Assembly (NCBI RefSeq): GCF_009498035.1
Contig: NZ_CP034550.1
Location: 8,618,001 to 8,682,000, forward strand
DNA length: 64,000 nucleotides
Source: Saccharothrix syringae
Lineage (GTDB): Bacteria > Actinomycetota > Actinomycetes > Mycobacteriales > Pseudonocardiaceae
Direction of reading: 5' to 3'
In this document: in pieces, positions 17,510 to 30,967 of the stretch
How positions within the stretch are numbered: the stretch's first letter is position 1
Layout of the letters: every line of letters starts with the position of its first letter
The notes under the pieces: model-generated
Told to the model about the DNA's origin: nothing
Seen by the model: only the letters and a program-made list of their open reading frames with translations
The model's database searches: none
Program-made: the position numbers and the translations under genes

Positions 17510-18439
17510 ATGCGATCGGCAGGAACACTAGCTTTACTCGGCGCCCTGGTATACGGCGTCACGGCGCTCGTAGCGACACCGGTATCCGCGCAGCAGCAGC
17601 AGCAGCCGTCGGCGACGGCGGCGGTGAGCCCTGCCTCGGGTCCGGTGGGAACGTCGTTCACGGTGAGCTGGGCGAACCTGTACCTGGACCCGGATTGCCA
17701 GGACTACTCGGTGCGGCTGGTGTGGGACTCGGGTCAGGTGGTGGGCTCGGGTCGGCACTCGGGCCGGGGGCGTGGTTCGGGCACGGGGACCGTGCCGGCG
17801 GGGGCGTCGGCCGGTGCGCACCGGGTGACCGTCCGGCCTTCGTGCGCGGCGACGGGTGCGCCGTCGGCTTCCTTCTCGGTGACCGTGCCGCCGACCACGA
17901 CGACGACGCCGGCGGTCACCACCACCACGACGACGACCGCTCCCCCGCCGACCACGACCACCACCCAGCCGTCGCGGACGACGACCACGACCACCACGAC
18001 CACCACGACGACGACCAGTGCGACGACCACGACGGACAGCGCGCCGTCCGGGACCGGGACGACGACGCGGCCGTTCGACGGGGACGGCGCGCTCACCCTG
18101 GACCGGGACAACGTGCAGCCGGGTGACCCGCTGACCGCGACCGGCACGGGGTGCACGCCGGGGTCGGAGGTCCGGCTCAGCTCGCTGGGCGAGGACGTGG
18201 GCACGGCGCGGGCCGACGGGTCGGGGACCTTCAGCACGCGGGTCGAGTTCCGGACCGTCCAGCCGGGTCGCCACGTGATCCGCGCGGACTGCGGCGTGGT
18301 GCTGGTGGGCAGCGTCGACGTGGCGCTGACCAGCTCGACCGGCGGGACCACGTCGACGCTGGTGGTGCTGGTGTTCTTCGTGCTGGCGGGTGCCTTCCTG
18401 GTGCGCCGCCAGTTCGCCGGCCTGTTCGCCAGGGGCTGA
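17510..18439 (+). CDS. cell-surface protein with a threonine-rich stalk and C-terminal membrane anchor
   Basis: The 309-residue protein has a signal peptide (ending TPVSA, followed by five Gln), an Ig-like domain with VSPASGPVGTSFTV, a long threonine stalk including a run of 13 Thr, a second small beta domain (LTLDRDNVQPGDPLTATG) and a C-terminal membrane helix with a basic end. This is a wall-spanning surface protein; the stalk may be glycosylated. The ATG at 17510 has GGGAG upstream; an in-frame ATG at 17477 would overlap the divergent gene. A strong terminator follows. The role is unknown. Confidence 0.75.
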   Translation: MRSAGTLALLGALVYGVTALVATPVSAQQQQQPSATAAVSPASGPVGTSFTVSWANLYLDPDCQDYSVRLVWDSGQVVGSGRHSGRGRGSGTGTVPAGASAGAHRVTVRPSCAATGAPSASFSVTVPPTTTTTPAVTTTTTTTAPPPTTTTTQPSRTTTTTTTTTTTTTSATTTTDSAPSGTGTTTRPFDGDGALTLDRDNVQPGDPLTATGTGCTPGSEVRLSSLGEDVGTARADGSGTFSTRVEFRTVQPGRHVIRADCGVVLVGSVDVALTSSTGGTTSTLVVLVFFVLAGAFLVRRQFAGLFARG

Positions 18440-18447
18440 ACGAAAGA

Positions 18448-18475
18448 TGGCCCCGCGGGATAACCCGCGGGGCCA
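18448..18475. terminator. bidirectional terminator hairpin
   Basis: A perfect 12-base-pair stem (tggccccgcggg) with a 4-base ATAA loop lies between the convergent ends of the surface-protein gene and rbpA. Confidence 0.85.
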
Positions 18476-18514
18476 CCACCCGGCCTCGGAGGACCGGGTC
18501 ACGCCATCCCCCGA

Positions 18515-18859
18515 CTAGGGCTCTTCGCGCTGCTTGCGCAGCTTGTTGAGCGCCTCTTCGAGGATCGCCTCGCCGTCCGCGTCGGAGCGGCGCTCCTTCA
18601 CGTACGCCAGGTGCGTCTTGTACGGCTCGTTGCGCGGCGGAGCAGGCGGTGCCTGCTCGTCGCGCCCCGCCGGGAGACCGCACCGGGGGCAGTCCCAGTT
18701 CTCCGGGATCTCCGCCTCGACCGCGAACGACGGCCTGGACTCGTGCCCGTTCGCGCACCAGTACGACACCCGACGTCGGGGCGCGGACTCGCCGCGTTCC
18801 GATTCGCCCATCGGGCCTGCGCCGACGCGGGTACCGCGAATCGCGTTACCACCAGCCAT
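18515..18859 (-). CDS. rbpA: RNA polymerase-binding protein RbpA
   Basis: The 114-residue protein has the RbpA layout: an N-terminal MAGGNAIRGTRVGAGPMGE, the CANGH...CPRCG zinc-like core (second pair WDCPRCGLPAGRD) and the C-terminal sigma-interacting helix (THLAYVKERRSDADGEAILEEAL). RbpA binds the primary sigma factor and RNA polymerase and stabilises the open complex; it is specific to actinobacteria. Single gene ending at a shared terminator; secG lies upstream on the same strand. Confidence 0.97.
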   Translation of the reverse strand: MAGGNAIRGTRVGAGPMGESERGESAPRRRVSYWCANGHESRPSFAVEAEIPENWDCPRCGLPAGRDEQAPPAPPRNEPYKTHLAYVKERRSDADGEAILEEALNKLRKQREEP

Positions 18860-18903
18860 CGACCCTCACACCCCCACCACGTGGTTTCCCTGTATCCGTC
18901 AGG

Positions 18904-19134
18904 TCAGAGCTTGAGCAGCAGCCCGATCCCGACGATGGCGATGACCCAGACCGCGCCGACGAACAGCGTCAGCCGGTCGAGGTTCTTCTCCACCACGCTG
19001 GAACCGGACAGGCTCGACTGCATACCGCCGCCGAACAGCGAGGACAGACCGCCGCCGCGCCCCCGGTGCAGCAGCACCAGCAGGATGAGCAGCAAACTGG
19101 AGACGATCAACAGGATCTGCAGGAACAGGATCAT
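18904..19134 (-). CDS. secG: SecG subunit of the protein translocase
   Basis: The 76-residue protein has two membrane helices separated by the loop HRGRGGGLSSLFGGGMQSSL that is typical of SecG. It assists the SecYE channel in protein export. It lies downstream of tpiA on the same strand after about 90 bases, the order found in other actinobacteria. Confidence 0.95.
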   Translation of the reverse strand: MILFLQILLIVSSLLLILLVLLHRGRGGGLSSLFGGGMQSSLSGSSVVEKNLDRLTLFVGAVWVIAIVGIGLLLKL

Positions 19135-19223
19135 TTCTTCCTCGCTGTCAGGCAGGTGACGCCACAGAGTACCCGGTCAACTGCCGACCGTGGACCACTG
19201 CCGCGGGAGTGCGTGTCAACCGA

Positions 19224-20011
19224 TCAGGGTAGAGGGCCGCCGGCGGCGAGCGCGCACAGCTTGGCGAACTCGTCCGCGTCCAGGCTCGCTCCGCCGACGA
19301 GGGCACCGTCGACGTCCTTCTGGGCGACCAGCTCGGCGATGCTGCCCGACTTCACCGAACCGCCGTAAAGCACCCGAACGGCCGAGGCGACGTCCTCGCC
19401 GTGGAGCTCGGCGAGCTTGGCGCGCAGGGCGGCGCAGACCTCCTGCGCGTCCGCGGCCGAGGCCACCTTGCCGGTGCCGATGGCCCAGACGGGCTCGTAG
19501 GCGATGACGACGTCGCGGACCTGCTCGGCGGACAGGCCGGCCAGGCCCGCCACCAGCTGGTCGGTGCAGAACCGCACGTGGTCGCCGGCCTCGCGGACGT
19601 CGACCCGCTCGCCCAGGCAGAAGATCGGGGTGATGCCGTGCTTGAGCGCGGCCTTGACCTTCTTGTTGACCAGGGCGTCGTCCTCGTGGTGGTACTCGCG
19701 CCGCTCGGAGTGGCCCACGGTGACGTAGGAGCAGCCGAGCTTGGCGAGCATCGGGCCGGACACGTCACCGGTGTAGGCGCCGGAGTCGTGCGGCGAGAGG
19801 TCCTGCGCGCCGTACTTGAGCAGCAGCTTGTCGCCGTCGACGAGGGTCTGGATGGACCGGATGTCGACGAACGGCGGCAGCACCGCGACCTCGACCTTGG
19901 CGAAGTACTTCTCCGGGAGGGAGAAGGCGATCTTCTGCACCAGGGCGATGGCTTCCAGGTGGTTGAGGTTCATCTTCCAGTTGCCCGCGATGAGGGGCTG
20001 GCGCGCGGCCA

Positions 20012-20012
<1 letters not shown>
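19224..20012 (-). CDS. tpiA: triosephosphate isomerase
   Basis: The 262-residue protein begins [17 protein letters not shown] and carries the catalytic histidine block [16 protein letters not shown] and the glutamate loop [11 protein letters not shown]. It interconverts dihydroxyacetone phosphate and glyceraldehyde-3-phosphate. Its ATG overlaps the pgk stop by a single base, so translation is coupled in the gap-pgk-tpiA operon. Confidence 0.97.
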
Positions 20013-21175
<1,163 letters not shown>

Positions 21176-21194
21176 AGCGAGTGTCCCGTACCGC

Positions 21195-22244
<1,050 letters not shown>

Positions 22245-22359
22245 TCAGTCGTGGGCTGGACCAGGCAGCCGTGGTCAGCCTAGCCTCCGCGCTGAGGCCC
22301 TGGTCACTCGCATCACCAGCATCTCTTTATCGAGCAAGAAAATCCAGCTCGACGGTCTT

Positions 22360-22375
22360 GTTACCGCGAAGTAAC
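22360..22375. promoter_or_regulatory. palindrome upstream of gap
   Basis: gttac and gtaac arms flank cgcgaa (16 bases). It lies about 160 bases upstream of gap in the least G+C-rich part of this divergent region, and is related to the gtaaccgcg repeats beside tkt. Possible operator. Confidence 0.35.
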
Positions 22376-22447
22376 AGGAGCAACGCCCGATCTCCCTCAC
22401 GGGGCGCCGCGCCCGCGCCCCGCCGACCGAGGTGCGGTGACCGCCGC

Positions 22448-22557
22448 ACCCTGCGCCGCCCGACCGGGGTGACACACCGTGTCCGACCGGGCAGTACGAG
22501 GTGTTCGGCCGTATGACATGCGATGTTCGAACGGATGACAGGCGTGGTTCGAACGCT
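22448..22557 (+). repeat. degenerate 22-base-period array (copy 3 of the family)
   Basis: Units start at 22448 (weak), 22470, 22492, 22514 and 22536. The 10-base cores include tgacacaccg, tgacatgcga and tgacaggcgt. The 12-base partners include tgtccgaccggg, tgttcggccgta, tgttcgaacgga and ggttcgaacgct. Spacing is exactly 22 each time. It is the same family as the arrays at 29812 and 36842 but more diverged. It lies in the 473-base divergent space between gap and the acyltransferase gene, which otherwise holds only the palindrome at 22360. Confidence 0.65.
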
Positions 22558-22672
22558 TCGTGGATCACGGAACGTCAACAAGCGGGCAACAGACACCCAA
22601 TCGCTCTACAAGAGGACCTCACGATCGGCTTATGCTTCGCCGCTTCCATCCGAACTCCCGTGGTGGTGCGCA

Positions 22673-24751
22673 GTGGCGTTGGCAACCGGCGAGTCGACCC
22701 CCGCGGCGGCGGCGACTCCCGCGAGGCCGGGCGGTTCCACCGCCCGCGGCGACATCCAGGGCCTGCGGGCGCTCGCGGTGGCCCTGGTGGTCTGCTACCA
22801 CCTGCGCCCCGACTGGCTGACCGGCGGCTTCGTCGGCGTCGACGTCTTCTTCGTCATCTCCGGCTTCCTGATCATCGGCACGCTCACCGGCGAGGCGCGG
22901 CGCACCGGCCGGGTCCGGCTGCTCGCCTTCTACGCGCGCCGCGTGCGCCGGCTGCTGCCCGCCGCCACCGTCGTGCTGGTCGCCACCACGGCCGCGGCGC
23001 TGGCGCTGTTCCCGCTGTCGCGGCAGTCCGACGTGCTGCGCGAGGTGGTCTTCTCCGCGCTCAACGCGCAGAACTGGCTGCTGGCCGTGCTGTCCAACGA
23101 CTACGGGCACGCCGGGGTCGGCGCCTCACCGGTGCAGCACTTCTGGTCGCTGGCCGTGGAGGAGCAGTTCTACCTGGTCATCCCGCTGGTGCTGCTGGGC
23201 GCCTGCGCCCTGGCGGCGCGCCGCGGCGGCCGGCCCGCGCGGTACGCGGCGGCGGCCGTCGGCCTGATCACGGTCGCCTCGTTCGCGTTCTCGGTGTACT
23301 ACACGCCGCTCGACCACGGCGCGGCCTACTTCATCACCCCCACCCGCATGTGGGAGCTGGGCATCGGCGGCCTCGCCGCGATGGCCGCGCACCGGCTGCG
23401 CCCGGGTCGGGTGCAACGCGCGGCACTGGGCTGGGGCGGCCTGGCCGCGGTGCTGGTCAGCGCGGTCGTGTTCACCACCGACCTGGTCTTCCCCGGCTGG
23501 GTCGCGGCCGTGCCCGTGCTCGGCACGGCCGGCATGCTGGTCGCCGGGCTGGAGCGCAACGCCCTGTCGCGGCTGCTGGGCGTGCGGCCGCTGACCTACG
23601 TCGGCGACATCTCCTACAGCCTCTACCTGTGGCACTGGCCGGTGGTCGTGCTGCTGCTGGAGGTCTCCGGGCGCACCGCGCTCAACCGCTACGAGGTGCT
23701 CGCCGCCGGCGCCGCGAGCCTGGTCCTGGCCGCCCTGTCCACGCGGTTCGTGGAGGCACCGTTCCGCCGCTCGCCCCGCCCCCGGTTCCGGGCCACCTAC
23801 GCGCTCGGCGCGGGCCTGGTCGCACTGAGCGTGGCCGTGGCGTCGACCGGGTGGGCGGTGGCCGAGGCCGAGCTGGCCGGGCTGCGCGGCCAGTCCGCGC
23901 TCGACGCCGACCACCCCGGCGCGCTGGCCCTGGACCCGGTCGACCCGCGGCCCGTCCCGCCGGGCGTGCCGCTGGTGCCCGCGGTGTCGGTGGCCGCCGA
24001 GGACGTCCCGTTCCGCGGCCTGACCGGCGACTGCGGCATCCACGACTTCACCGCCCCGCCCGAGGCGTGCACCTACGGCCGCCCCGACGCGCCCCGGACC
24101 GTCGTCGTCGTGGGCGACTCGCACGCCGGGCAGTACAGCACCCCGCTGGGCGAGTTCGTCCGCCTCGACGGCGGCGGCCGGTGGCGGGTCAAGGTGATGA
24201 TCCGCAACGGCTGCCCGTTCAACGCGGTGCCGCCGGCGGAGTCCGGCTGGCCCCTGGAGGACTGCGCCCGGCAGAACGCCGCGCAGCTGGAGGCGCTGCG
24301 CGCCATGAAACCGGACCTGGTGGTCACCTCGGCGATGTCGCCCGAGTCCTACCGCGACGACCTCAAGTGGGGCTGGGAGTCCACCGCCCGCATGGTCGAG
24401 GGCTACCGGACCATGCTGACCGCGCTGTCCGACGCCCACATCCCCGTCGCGGTGATCCGCGAGCTGCCCAGGCCCGCGCGGCCCGTCGTGGCCTGCCTGG
24501 AGCGCAACCCGCGGCAGCCGGGCGCCTGCGACACGCCCCGCGCCGAGGCGCTGCCCCCGACCTCGCCGCTGGTCGAGGCCGCCACCGGGATCGAGGGCGT
24601 GTCCGTGGTCGACCTCACCGACTGGATCTGCCGGGCCGACACGTGCCCGGCCGTGGTCGGCAACGTCGTCGTCTACCGCGACAACCACCTGACCGACACC
24701 TACGCCAAGTCCCTGGCCGGACCGCTGCTGACCGCCCTCGGCCTGCGCTGA
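22673..24751 (+). CDS. acyltransferase-3 / SGNH membrane protein (OafA/YrhL type)
   Basis: The 692-residue protein starts with an acyltransferase-3 domain: GDIQGLRALAVALVVCYHL, then FVGVDVFFVISGFLI and about ten membrane segments to residue 400. The C-terminal part is a periplasmic SGNH hydrolase-like domain with VVVVGDSHAGQYS. These proteins O-acylate cell-envelope or exopolysaccharide sugars. The GTG at 22673 is the best start although its ribosome site is weak; the frame runs 150 bases further upstream into array 3. Monocistronic, convergent with whiA. Confidence 0.88.
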   Translation: MALATGESTPAAAATPARPGGSTARGDIQGLRALAVALVVCYHLRPDWLTGGFVGVDVFFVISGFLIIGTLTGEARRTGRVRLLAFYARRVRRLLPAATVVLVATTAAALALFPLSRQSDVLREVVFSALNAQNWLLAVLSNDYGHAGVGASPVQHFWSLAVEEQFYLVIPLVLLGACALAARRGGRPARYAAAAVGLITVASFAFSVYYTPLDHGAAYFITPTRMWELGIGGLAAMAAHRLRPGRVQRAALGWGGLAAVLVSAVVFTTDLVFPGWVAAVPVLGTAGMLVAGLERNALSRLLGVRPLTYVGDISYSLYLWHWPVVVLLLEVSGRTALNRYEVLAAGAASLVLAALSTRFVEAPFRRSPRPRFRATYALGAGLVALSVAVASTGWAVAEAELAGLRGQSALDADHPGALALDPVDPRPVPPGVPLVPAVSVAAEDVPFRGLTGDCGIHDFTAPPEACTYGRPDAPRTVVVVGDSHAGQYSTPLGEFVRLDGGGRWRVKVMIRNGCPFNAVPPAESGWPLEDCARQNAAQLEALRAMKPDLVVTSAMSPESYRDDLKWGWESTARMVEGYRTMLTALSDAHIPVAVIRELPRPARPVVACLERNPRQPGACDTPRAEALPPTSPLVEAATGIEGVSVVDLTDWICRADTCPAVVGNVVVYRDNHLTDTYAKSLAGPLLTALGLR

Positions 24752-24823
24752 GGCCCGGCGCGGCCCGGACGGGCCCGAAGGCCGCCCCGGTGCCCAGGAC
24801 CCCGGCGGCCCGGGCCCCGGTGC

Positions 24824-25810
24824 TCAGACCTCGGCCTCCAGCATGTCCGCGGTCACCGCGGACTCCGTGTCGGGCATGCCCAGCTCGCGGGCCCGCTTGT
24901 CGGCCATCGCCAGCAGCCGCCGGATGCGGCCGGCCACCGCGTCCTTGGTCATCTGCGGCTCGGAGAGCTGCCCCAGCTCCTCCAGCGACGCCTGCCGGTG
25001 CGCCAGCCGCAGCGCGCCCGCCGCGGCCAGGTGGTCCGGCGCCTCGGGCCCCAGGATCTCCAGCGCCCGCTGCACGCGCGCCGCCGCCGCCACCGCGGCC
25101 CGCGCCGAGCGCCGCAGGTTCGCGTCGTCGAAGTTCGCCAGCCGGTTGGCCGTGGCCCGCACCTCGCGGCGCATCCGGCGCTCCTCCCAGGCCAGCACGC
25201 TGTCGTGCGCGCCCAGCCTGGTCAGCATCGCGCCGATCGCGTCGCCGTCCCGGATCACCACCCGCTCCGCGCCGCGCACCTCCCGCGACTTCGAGCCGAT
25301 GCCCATCCGCCGCGCCGCGCCGACCAGCGCCAGCGCCGCCTCCGGCCCGGGGCAGGTCACCTCCATCGACGACGACCGGCCCGGCTCGGTCAGCGAGCCG
25401 TGCGCCAGGAACGCGCCGCGCCACGCCGCCTCCGCGTCGCACACCCCGCCGGACACCACGGGCGCGGGCAGGCCGCGCACCGGTCGGCCGCGCGGGTCCA
25501 GCAGCCCGGTCTGCCTGGCCAGGCCCTCGCCGTCCTTGACCACGCGCACCACGAACCGGGTGCCCTTGCGCAGGCCGCTGGAGGTGATGGTGAACACGTC
25601 GGACTGGTGCCCGTACAGCTCGTGGATCTCGCGGCGCAGCCGCCGGGCCGTCGAACCCAGGTCCAGCTCCGCCTCGACGACCACCCGGCCGCCCACGATG
25701 TGCAGGCCGCCCGCGAACCGCAGCAGGGACGCGACCTCCGCCCGGCGGCAGCAGGTCTTGGAGACGGCCAGCCTGCTCAGCTCGTCCTTCACCGCAGACG
25801 TCATCGCCAC
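24824..25810 (-). CDS. whiA: sporulation/cell-division regulator WhiA
   Basis: The 328-residue protein begins [14 protein letters not shown] and combines an N-terminal degenerate LAGLIDADG homing-endonuclease fold with a C-terminal helix-turn-helix ([23 protein letters not shown]). In Streptomyces WhiA acts with WhiB to switch on septation genes. It is the last gene of the uvrC-rapZ-yvcK-whiA operon and its start overlaps the yvcK end by 10 bases. Confidence 0.97.
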   Translation of the reverse strand: MAMTSAVKDELSRLAVSKTCCRRAEVASLLRFAGGLHIVGGRVVVEAELDLGSTARRLRREIHELYGHQSDVFTITSSGLRKGTRFVVRVVKDGEGLARQTGLLDPRGRPVRGLPAPVVSGGVCDAEAAWRGAFLAHGSLTEPGRSSSMEVTCPGPEAALALVGAARRMGIGSKSREVRGAERVVIRDGDAIGAMLTRLGAHDSVLAWEERRMRREVRATANRLANFDDANLRRSARAAVAAAARVQRALEILGPEAPDHLAAAGALRLAHRQASLEELGQLSEPQMTKDAVAGRIRRLLAMADKRARELGMPDTESAVTADMLEAEV

Positions 25811-26832
25811 GGTGCCTCGCCTCCCCTGGTCGTGCGATCGTCGGACAGGGTTGTACTCGACGCCCCGCCGGCCCCTTCAGCGGGGCCGTCCAACGCCCGC
25901 CGGATGCTCGACGCCAGCGCGACCGGGTCGTGGCGGTCCGCCGTGCCCGCCGCGGCGACCGGCGCGAGGTGCGCCTCGGCCCCCAGAGCTGCGGCGGCGC
26001 GCCGCAGGCGGTCCGGCACCGGCACCGCGCCGGTGTCCGCGATCACCGCGTCCACGCGCAGCCGCGGCGCGTGCGCGCACAGCACGTCCAGGTGCAGCTC
26101 CGGGGAGAAGCCCTCGGTTTCGCCCGGTTGGGGGACGAGGTTGAGCACCACGACCTTGCGCGCGGAGGTCCGCGTCAGCGCGTCGTGCAGCTCGGGCACC
26201 AGCAGGTGCGGCAGCACGCTGGTGAACCACGAACCCGGCCCGAGGAGCACCACGTCCGCGTCCAGCACCGCCTGCACCGCCTCCGGGCAGCCGCGCGGCG
26301 GCTCGCCCGACCCGCGCGGCCCGTGCAGGCGGATGCGCTGCACGCGCCCCGGCGTGGTGGCCACCGCGACCTGGCCGCGGATGCGGCGCACCACGTCGGC
26401 GTCGTCGTCCAGGCCCGTCACGTCGGCCTCGATCTCCAGCGGCTCGGTGCACATGGGCAGCACGCGCCCGCGCACGCCCAGCAGCCGGCCCGCCTCGGCC
26501 AGCACCGCCACCGGGTCGCCCAGCTGCTCCAGCAGGCCCGCCAGCACCAGGTTGCCCACCGCGTGCCCGGCGAGCGCGCCCGTGCCGCCGAACCGGTGCT
26601 GGAACAGCTTCGCCCACAGCGCGCTCGACTCGTCCGCGCCGGCCAGCGCCACCATCGCCTTGCGCAGGTCGCCGGGCGGCAGCAGGCCCAGCTCGCGGCG
26701 CAGGCGGCCCGAGGAACCGCCGTCGTCGGCGACCGTCACCACGGCCGTCACGTCGTCGGTCACCCGGCGCAGCGCGGTCAGCGTGGTGTGCAGCCCGCGC
26801 CCGCCGCCCAGCGCGACAGCTCTGCGGCTCAC
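25801..26832 (-). CDS. yvcK: YvcK/CofD-like protein (gluconeogenesis factor family)
   Basis: The 343-residue protein has [17 protein letters not shown] and [12 protein letters not shown] at the N-terminus and [14 protein letters not shown] in the middle, all family hallmarks. YvcK homologues bind UDP-sugars and affect cell-wall synthesis and growth on gluconeogenic carbon. The GTG at 26832 overlaps the rapZ TGA (GTGA), which decides the start. The C-terminus ends with a Gly/Ala/Ser-rich tail. Confidence 0.94.
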   Translation of the reverse strand: MSRRAVALGGGRGLHTTLTALRRVTDDVTAVVTVADDGGSSGRLRRELGLLPPGDLRKAMVALAGADESSALWAKLFQHRFGGTGALAGHAVGNLVLAGLLEQLGDPVAVLAEAGRLLGVRGRVLPMCTEPLEIEADVTGLDDDADVVRRIRGQVAVATTPGRVQRIRLHGPRGSGEPPRGCPEAVQAVLDADVVLLGPGSWFTSVLPHLLVPELHDALTRTSARKVVVLNLVPQPGETEGFSPELHLDVLCAHAPRLRVDAVIADTGAVPVPDRLRRAAAALGAEAHLAPVAAAGTADRHDPVALASSIRRALDGPAEGAGGASSTTLSDDRTTRGGEAPWR

Positions 26833-27712
26833 TCGCGTCCCAGATCCCGGTGGACGACCTTGACCGCCATGCCGTCCTCGTTCGCCAGGCGCGCCGCCAG
26901 CTCCTCGGAGATGGCCACGCTGCGGTGCTTGCCGCCGGTGCAGCCCACCGCCAGCGTCAGGTACCGCTTGCCCTCGCGCCGGTAGCCGGCGCCGATGAGC
27001 CGCAGCAGCTCGTGGTAGCGGTCCAGGAACTCCTCCGCGCCCTCCTGGGTCAGCACGTAGTTCCGCACGTCGCCGTCCAGGCCGGTCTGCTCGCGCAGCT
27101 CCGGGATCCAGAACGGGTTCGGCAGGAACCGCACGTCCATCACCAGGTCGGAGTCCATCGGCAGACCGTACTTGTAGCCGAAGGACAGCACCGTGACGCG
27201 GGTCCGCGCGGCCGCCTCGCTGCCGAAGGTGTCCTCGATCTTGTTGCGCAGCTGGTGCACCGACAGGGCCGAGGTGTCCAGCACCAGGTCGGCCTCCTCG
27301 CGCAGCGGCGTGAGCAGGACCCGCTCGGCCTCGATGCCGTCGGCCAGCCGGCCGTCGCCCTGCAGCGGGTGGCCGCGGCGGACCGCCTCGAACCGCCGGA
27401 TCAGCACGTCGTCGGTGGCCTCCAGGAACAGCACCTTCGGCTTGTAGCCGCGCGCGTCCAGGTCCTTGATCACCGCCGCCAGGTCGTCGGTGAACGCGCG
27501 GCTGCGCACGTCCATGACCACCGCCACCCTGGTGATGGCGCCCCTGGCCTGCGCGCCCAGCTCCACCATGGTGGCGATCAGCTCGGGCGGCAGGTTGTCC
27601 ACCACGAACCACCCGAGGTCCTCCAGGCACTTCGCGGCGGTGCTGCGGCCCGCGCCGGACAGGCCGGTCACCACCGCGACTTCGATGCCGGACTTCCCGC
27701 CGGCCGGTGCGC

Positions 27713-27716
<4 letters not shown>
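26829..27716 (-). CDS. rapZ: RNase adapter RapZ-like nucleotide-binding protein
   Basis: The 295-residue protein has a Walker A motif [12 protein letters not shown] at residues 19-30 and the C-terminal block [19 protein letters not shown] typical of the RapZ/YvcJ family. In E. coli RapZ binds small RNAs and RNase E; in actinobacteria the role is not settled. It overlaps uvrC and yvcK by 4 bases each, so the operon is tightly coupled. Confidence 0.94.
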
Positions 27717-29653
<1,937 letters not shown>

Positions 29654-29811
29654 GCGACAAGCCTACGTGCGGGCACCGACAAGCGATCGCGTGGTTCGGT
29701 TCACCCGGTTCGGTGGGCGCGCGCCCCGGACCCGCGACGGGTGGTCGCGGGGCCGGGTCGGCGGGGTCGGTGGCCCGGGGTTCGGGGTCCGGCGTCCGGG
29801 GTCCGGGTGCG

Positions 29812-29997
29812 GGGTTCGCGGTGCCGGAGTGGAGGACACGCGGTGCCGGAGTGGAGGACACGCGGGTCTTGGGCGTTGAACTCGCGGGTGCCGGACGTTC
29901 GACACGGGAGGCGTGAACGTTCGACTCGCGAGGGCTGGGCGCATGACACGCGGGTCCTGGGCGCATGACACGCGGGGGGTGGGTGCGTGGCAGGCGG
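29812..29997 (+). repeat. 22-base-period intergenic array (copy 1)
   Basis: Eight units start at 29834, 29856, 29878, 29900, 29922, 29944, 29966 and 29988, each exactly 22 bases after the last; a ninth, weak unit is at 29812. The cores in order are ggacacgcgg twice, gaactcgcgg, cgacacggga, cgactcgcga, tgacacgcgg twice and tggcaggcgg. The 12-base remainders vary more and often end in gcgtt or gcgca. A period of 22 is not coding. It fills most of the gene-free space between the first Rieske gene and uvrC; 29654-29811 is only G-rich. Confidence 0.9.
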
Positions 29998-30009
29998 GGG
30001 TGGGGTGGG

Positions 30010-30474
30010 TCAGGCCAGGACTACCTGGCCGTTCTCCACCTTGACCGGGACCTCGGTGAGGCCGGTGGTAGCCGGGCCCTTGGCCAGTGAGCCGTCGGCG
30101 GCCTTGAACTGGCTGCCGTGGGCCGGGCAGGTCATGGTGCCGTTCTCCGGCGGGGCGACCGTCACGCCCTGGTGGGGGCACGTGGCGTCGTACGCCTTGA
30201 CCGCGTCGCCGGTGCGGACCAGCACGAGCGGCTTGCTGGTGGCGGGGTTGCCGGCCACCAGGCCGCCGCCGTCGGGCACGTCGGCCAGGGCCGCGATGGG
30301 GGGCGCACCGGCCGTGCCGGTCCCCGCGGTGCCACCGGAGGTGCCGGTGGTGCCACCGCCGGACGTGCTCGGCTCGCCGCCGCACGCCGCGAGACCGCCG
30401 GGGACCGCGAGCGCGACCAGCAGGCCGCACAGCGCCGAGCGACGGGACAGCCCTGTTTTCTCCGTTGAACTCAA
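30010..30474 (-). CDS. Rieske [2Fe-2S] lipoprotein, TTG start
   Basis: The 154-residue protein has a twin-arginine-like signal (GLSRRSALCGLL) ending in the lipobox LAAC (cysteine near residue 31), a Ser/Gly/Thr linker and a Rieske domain with CPHQGVTV and CPAHGSQF as the two cluster loops. It is probably a membrane-anchored electron-transfer protein outside the cytoplasm. The start is the TTG at 30474: GGAGG lies 7 bases upstream, while the longer frame has no signal peptide. A paralogue lies 100 bases upstream on the same strand. Confidence 0.85.
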   Translation of the reverse strand: MSSTEKTGLSRRSALCGLLVALAVPGGLAACGGEPSTSGGGTTGTSGGTAGTGTAGAPPIAALADVPDGGGLVAGNPATSKPLVLVRTGDAVKAYDATCPHQGVTVAPPENGTMTCPAHGSQFKAADGSLAKGPATTGLTEVPVKVENGQVVLA

Positions 30475-30574
30475 AACCGGTCCTCCGCTACGTGGTGGTG
30501 GGTCGTTCGGGTACACACGCAATACGACGGCGCGTGAAGCCGGGTTCAACAACTCCCGCCCAATGGGACCTTCT

Positions 30575-30967
30575 TCAGGAAAGCAACACATCGCCCCCGG
30601 AAACCACGACCGGGACCTCTTCCAGGCCCCGCGGCGACGGGCCGGACAGCACCGCGCCGGAAGCCGGGTCGAAGGTGCTGCGGTGCGTCGGGCAGGTGAT
30701 CGCGCCGGCGGCGGGAGGGTTCACCGTCGTGCCCTGGTGCGGGCAGGCCGGGTTGAACGCGCGGACGACCGCGTCCGAGGGCCTGACCAGCAGCAACTGG
30801 CCGTTGCCCGCCACGTCGACCAGCGCGCCGGAACCGACCGGGACGTCCCCCAGCCCGGCGATCCGGTCACCCGGGCGGGCGGAGCCGACACCCGGCCGGC
30901 GGGTGGGCGCGGCGGTGCCGCAGGCGGTCAGGGCGAGCAGGCCGCACAGCAGCGTTCTCCGGTCCAC
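30575..30967 (-). CDS. second Rieske [2Fe-2S] lipoprotein
   Basis: The 130-residue protein is a shorter paralogue of its downstream neighbour. It begins VDRRTLLCGLLALTAC, a short signal with twin arginines and a lipobox (cysteine near residue 16), then a Rieske domain with CPHQGTTV and CPTHRSTF. The GTG at 30967 is the only start that places the signal at the N-terminus; the ribosome site is weak. It probably shares a promoter with the first copy. In the second cluster loop the residue after CPTH is Arg instead of the usual Gly, which is odd and might change the cluster site. Confidence 0.75.
   Translation of the reverse strand: MDRRTLLCGLLALTACGTAAPTRRPGVGSARPGDRIAGLGDVPVGSGALVDVAGNGQLLLVRPSDAVVRAFNPACPHQGTTVNPPAAGAITCPTHRSTFDPASGAVLSGPSPRGLEEVPVVVSGGDVLLS

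Noticed and set aside
22520..22560. LexA/SOS box from the ttcgaacg words
   Set aside because: The words recur at 22-base steps as part of the array, and the arrangement does not match a TCGAAC-N4-GTTCGA box.
29812..29997. CRISPR array
   Set aside because: The units are 22 bases with a short degenerate core and no spacers of independent sequence; no cas genes are present.
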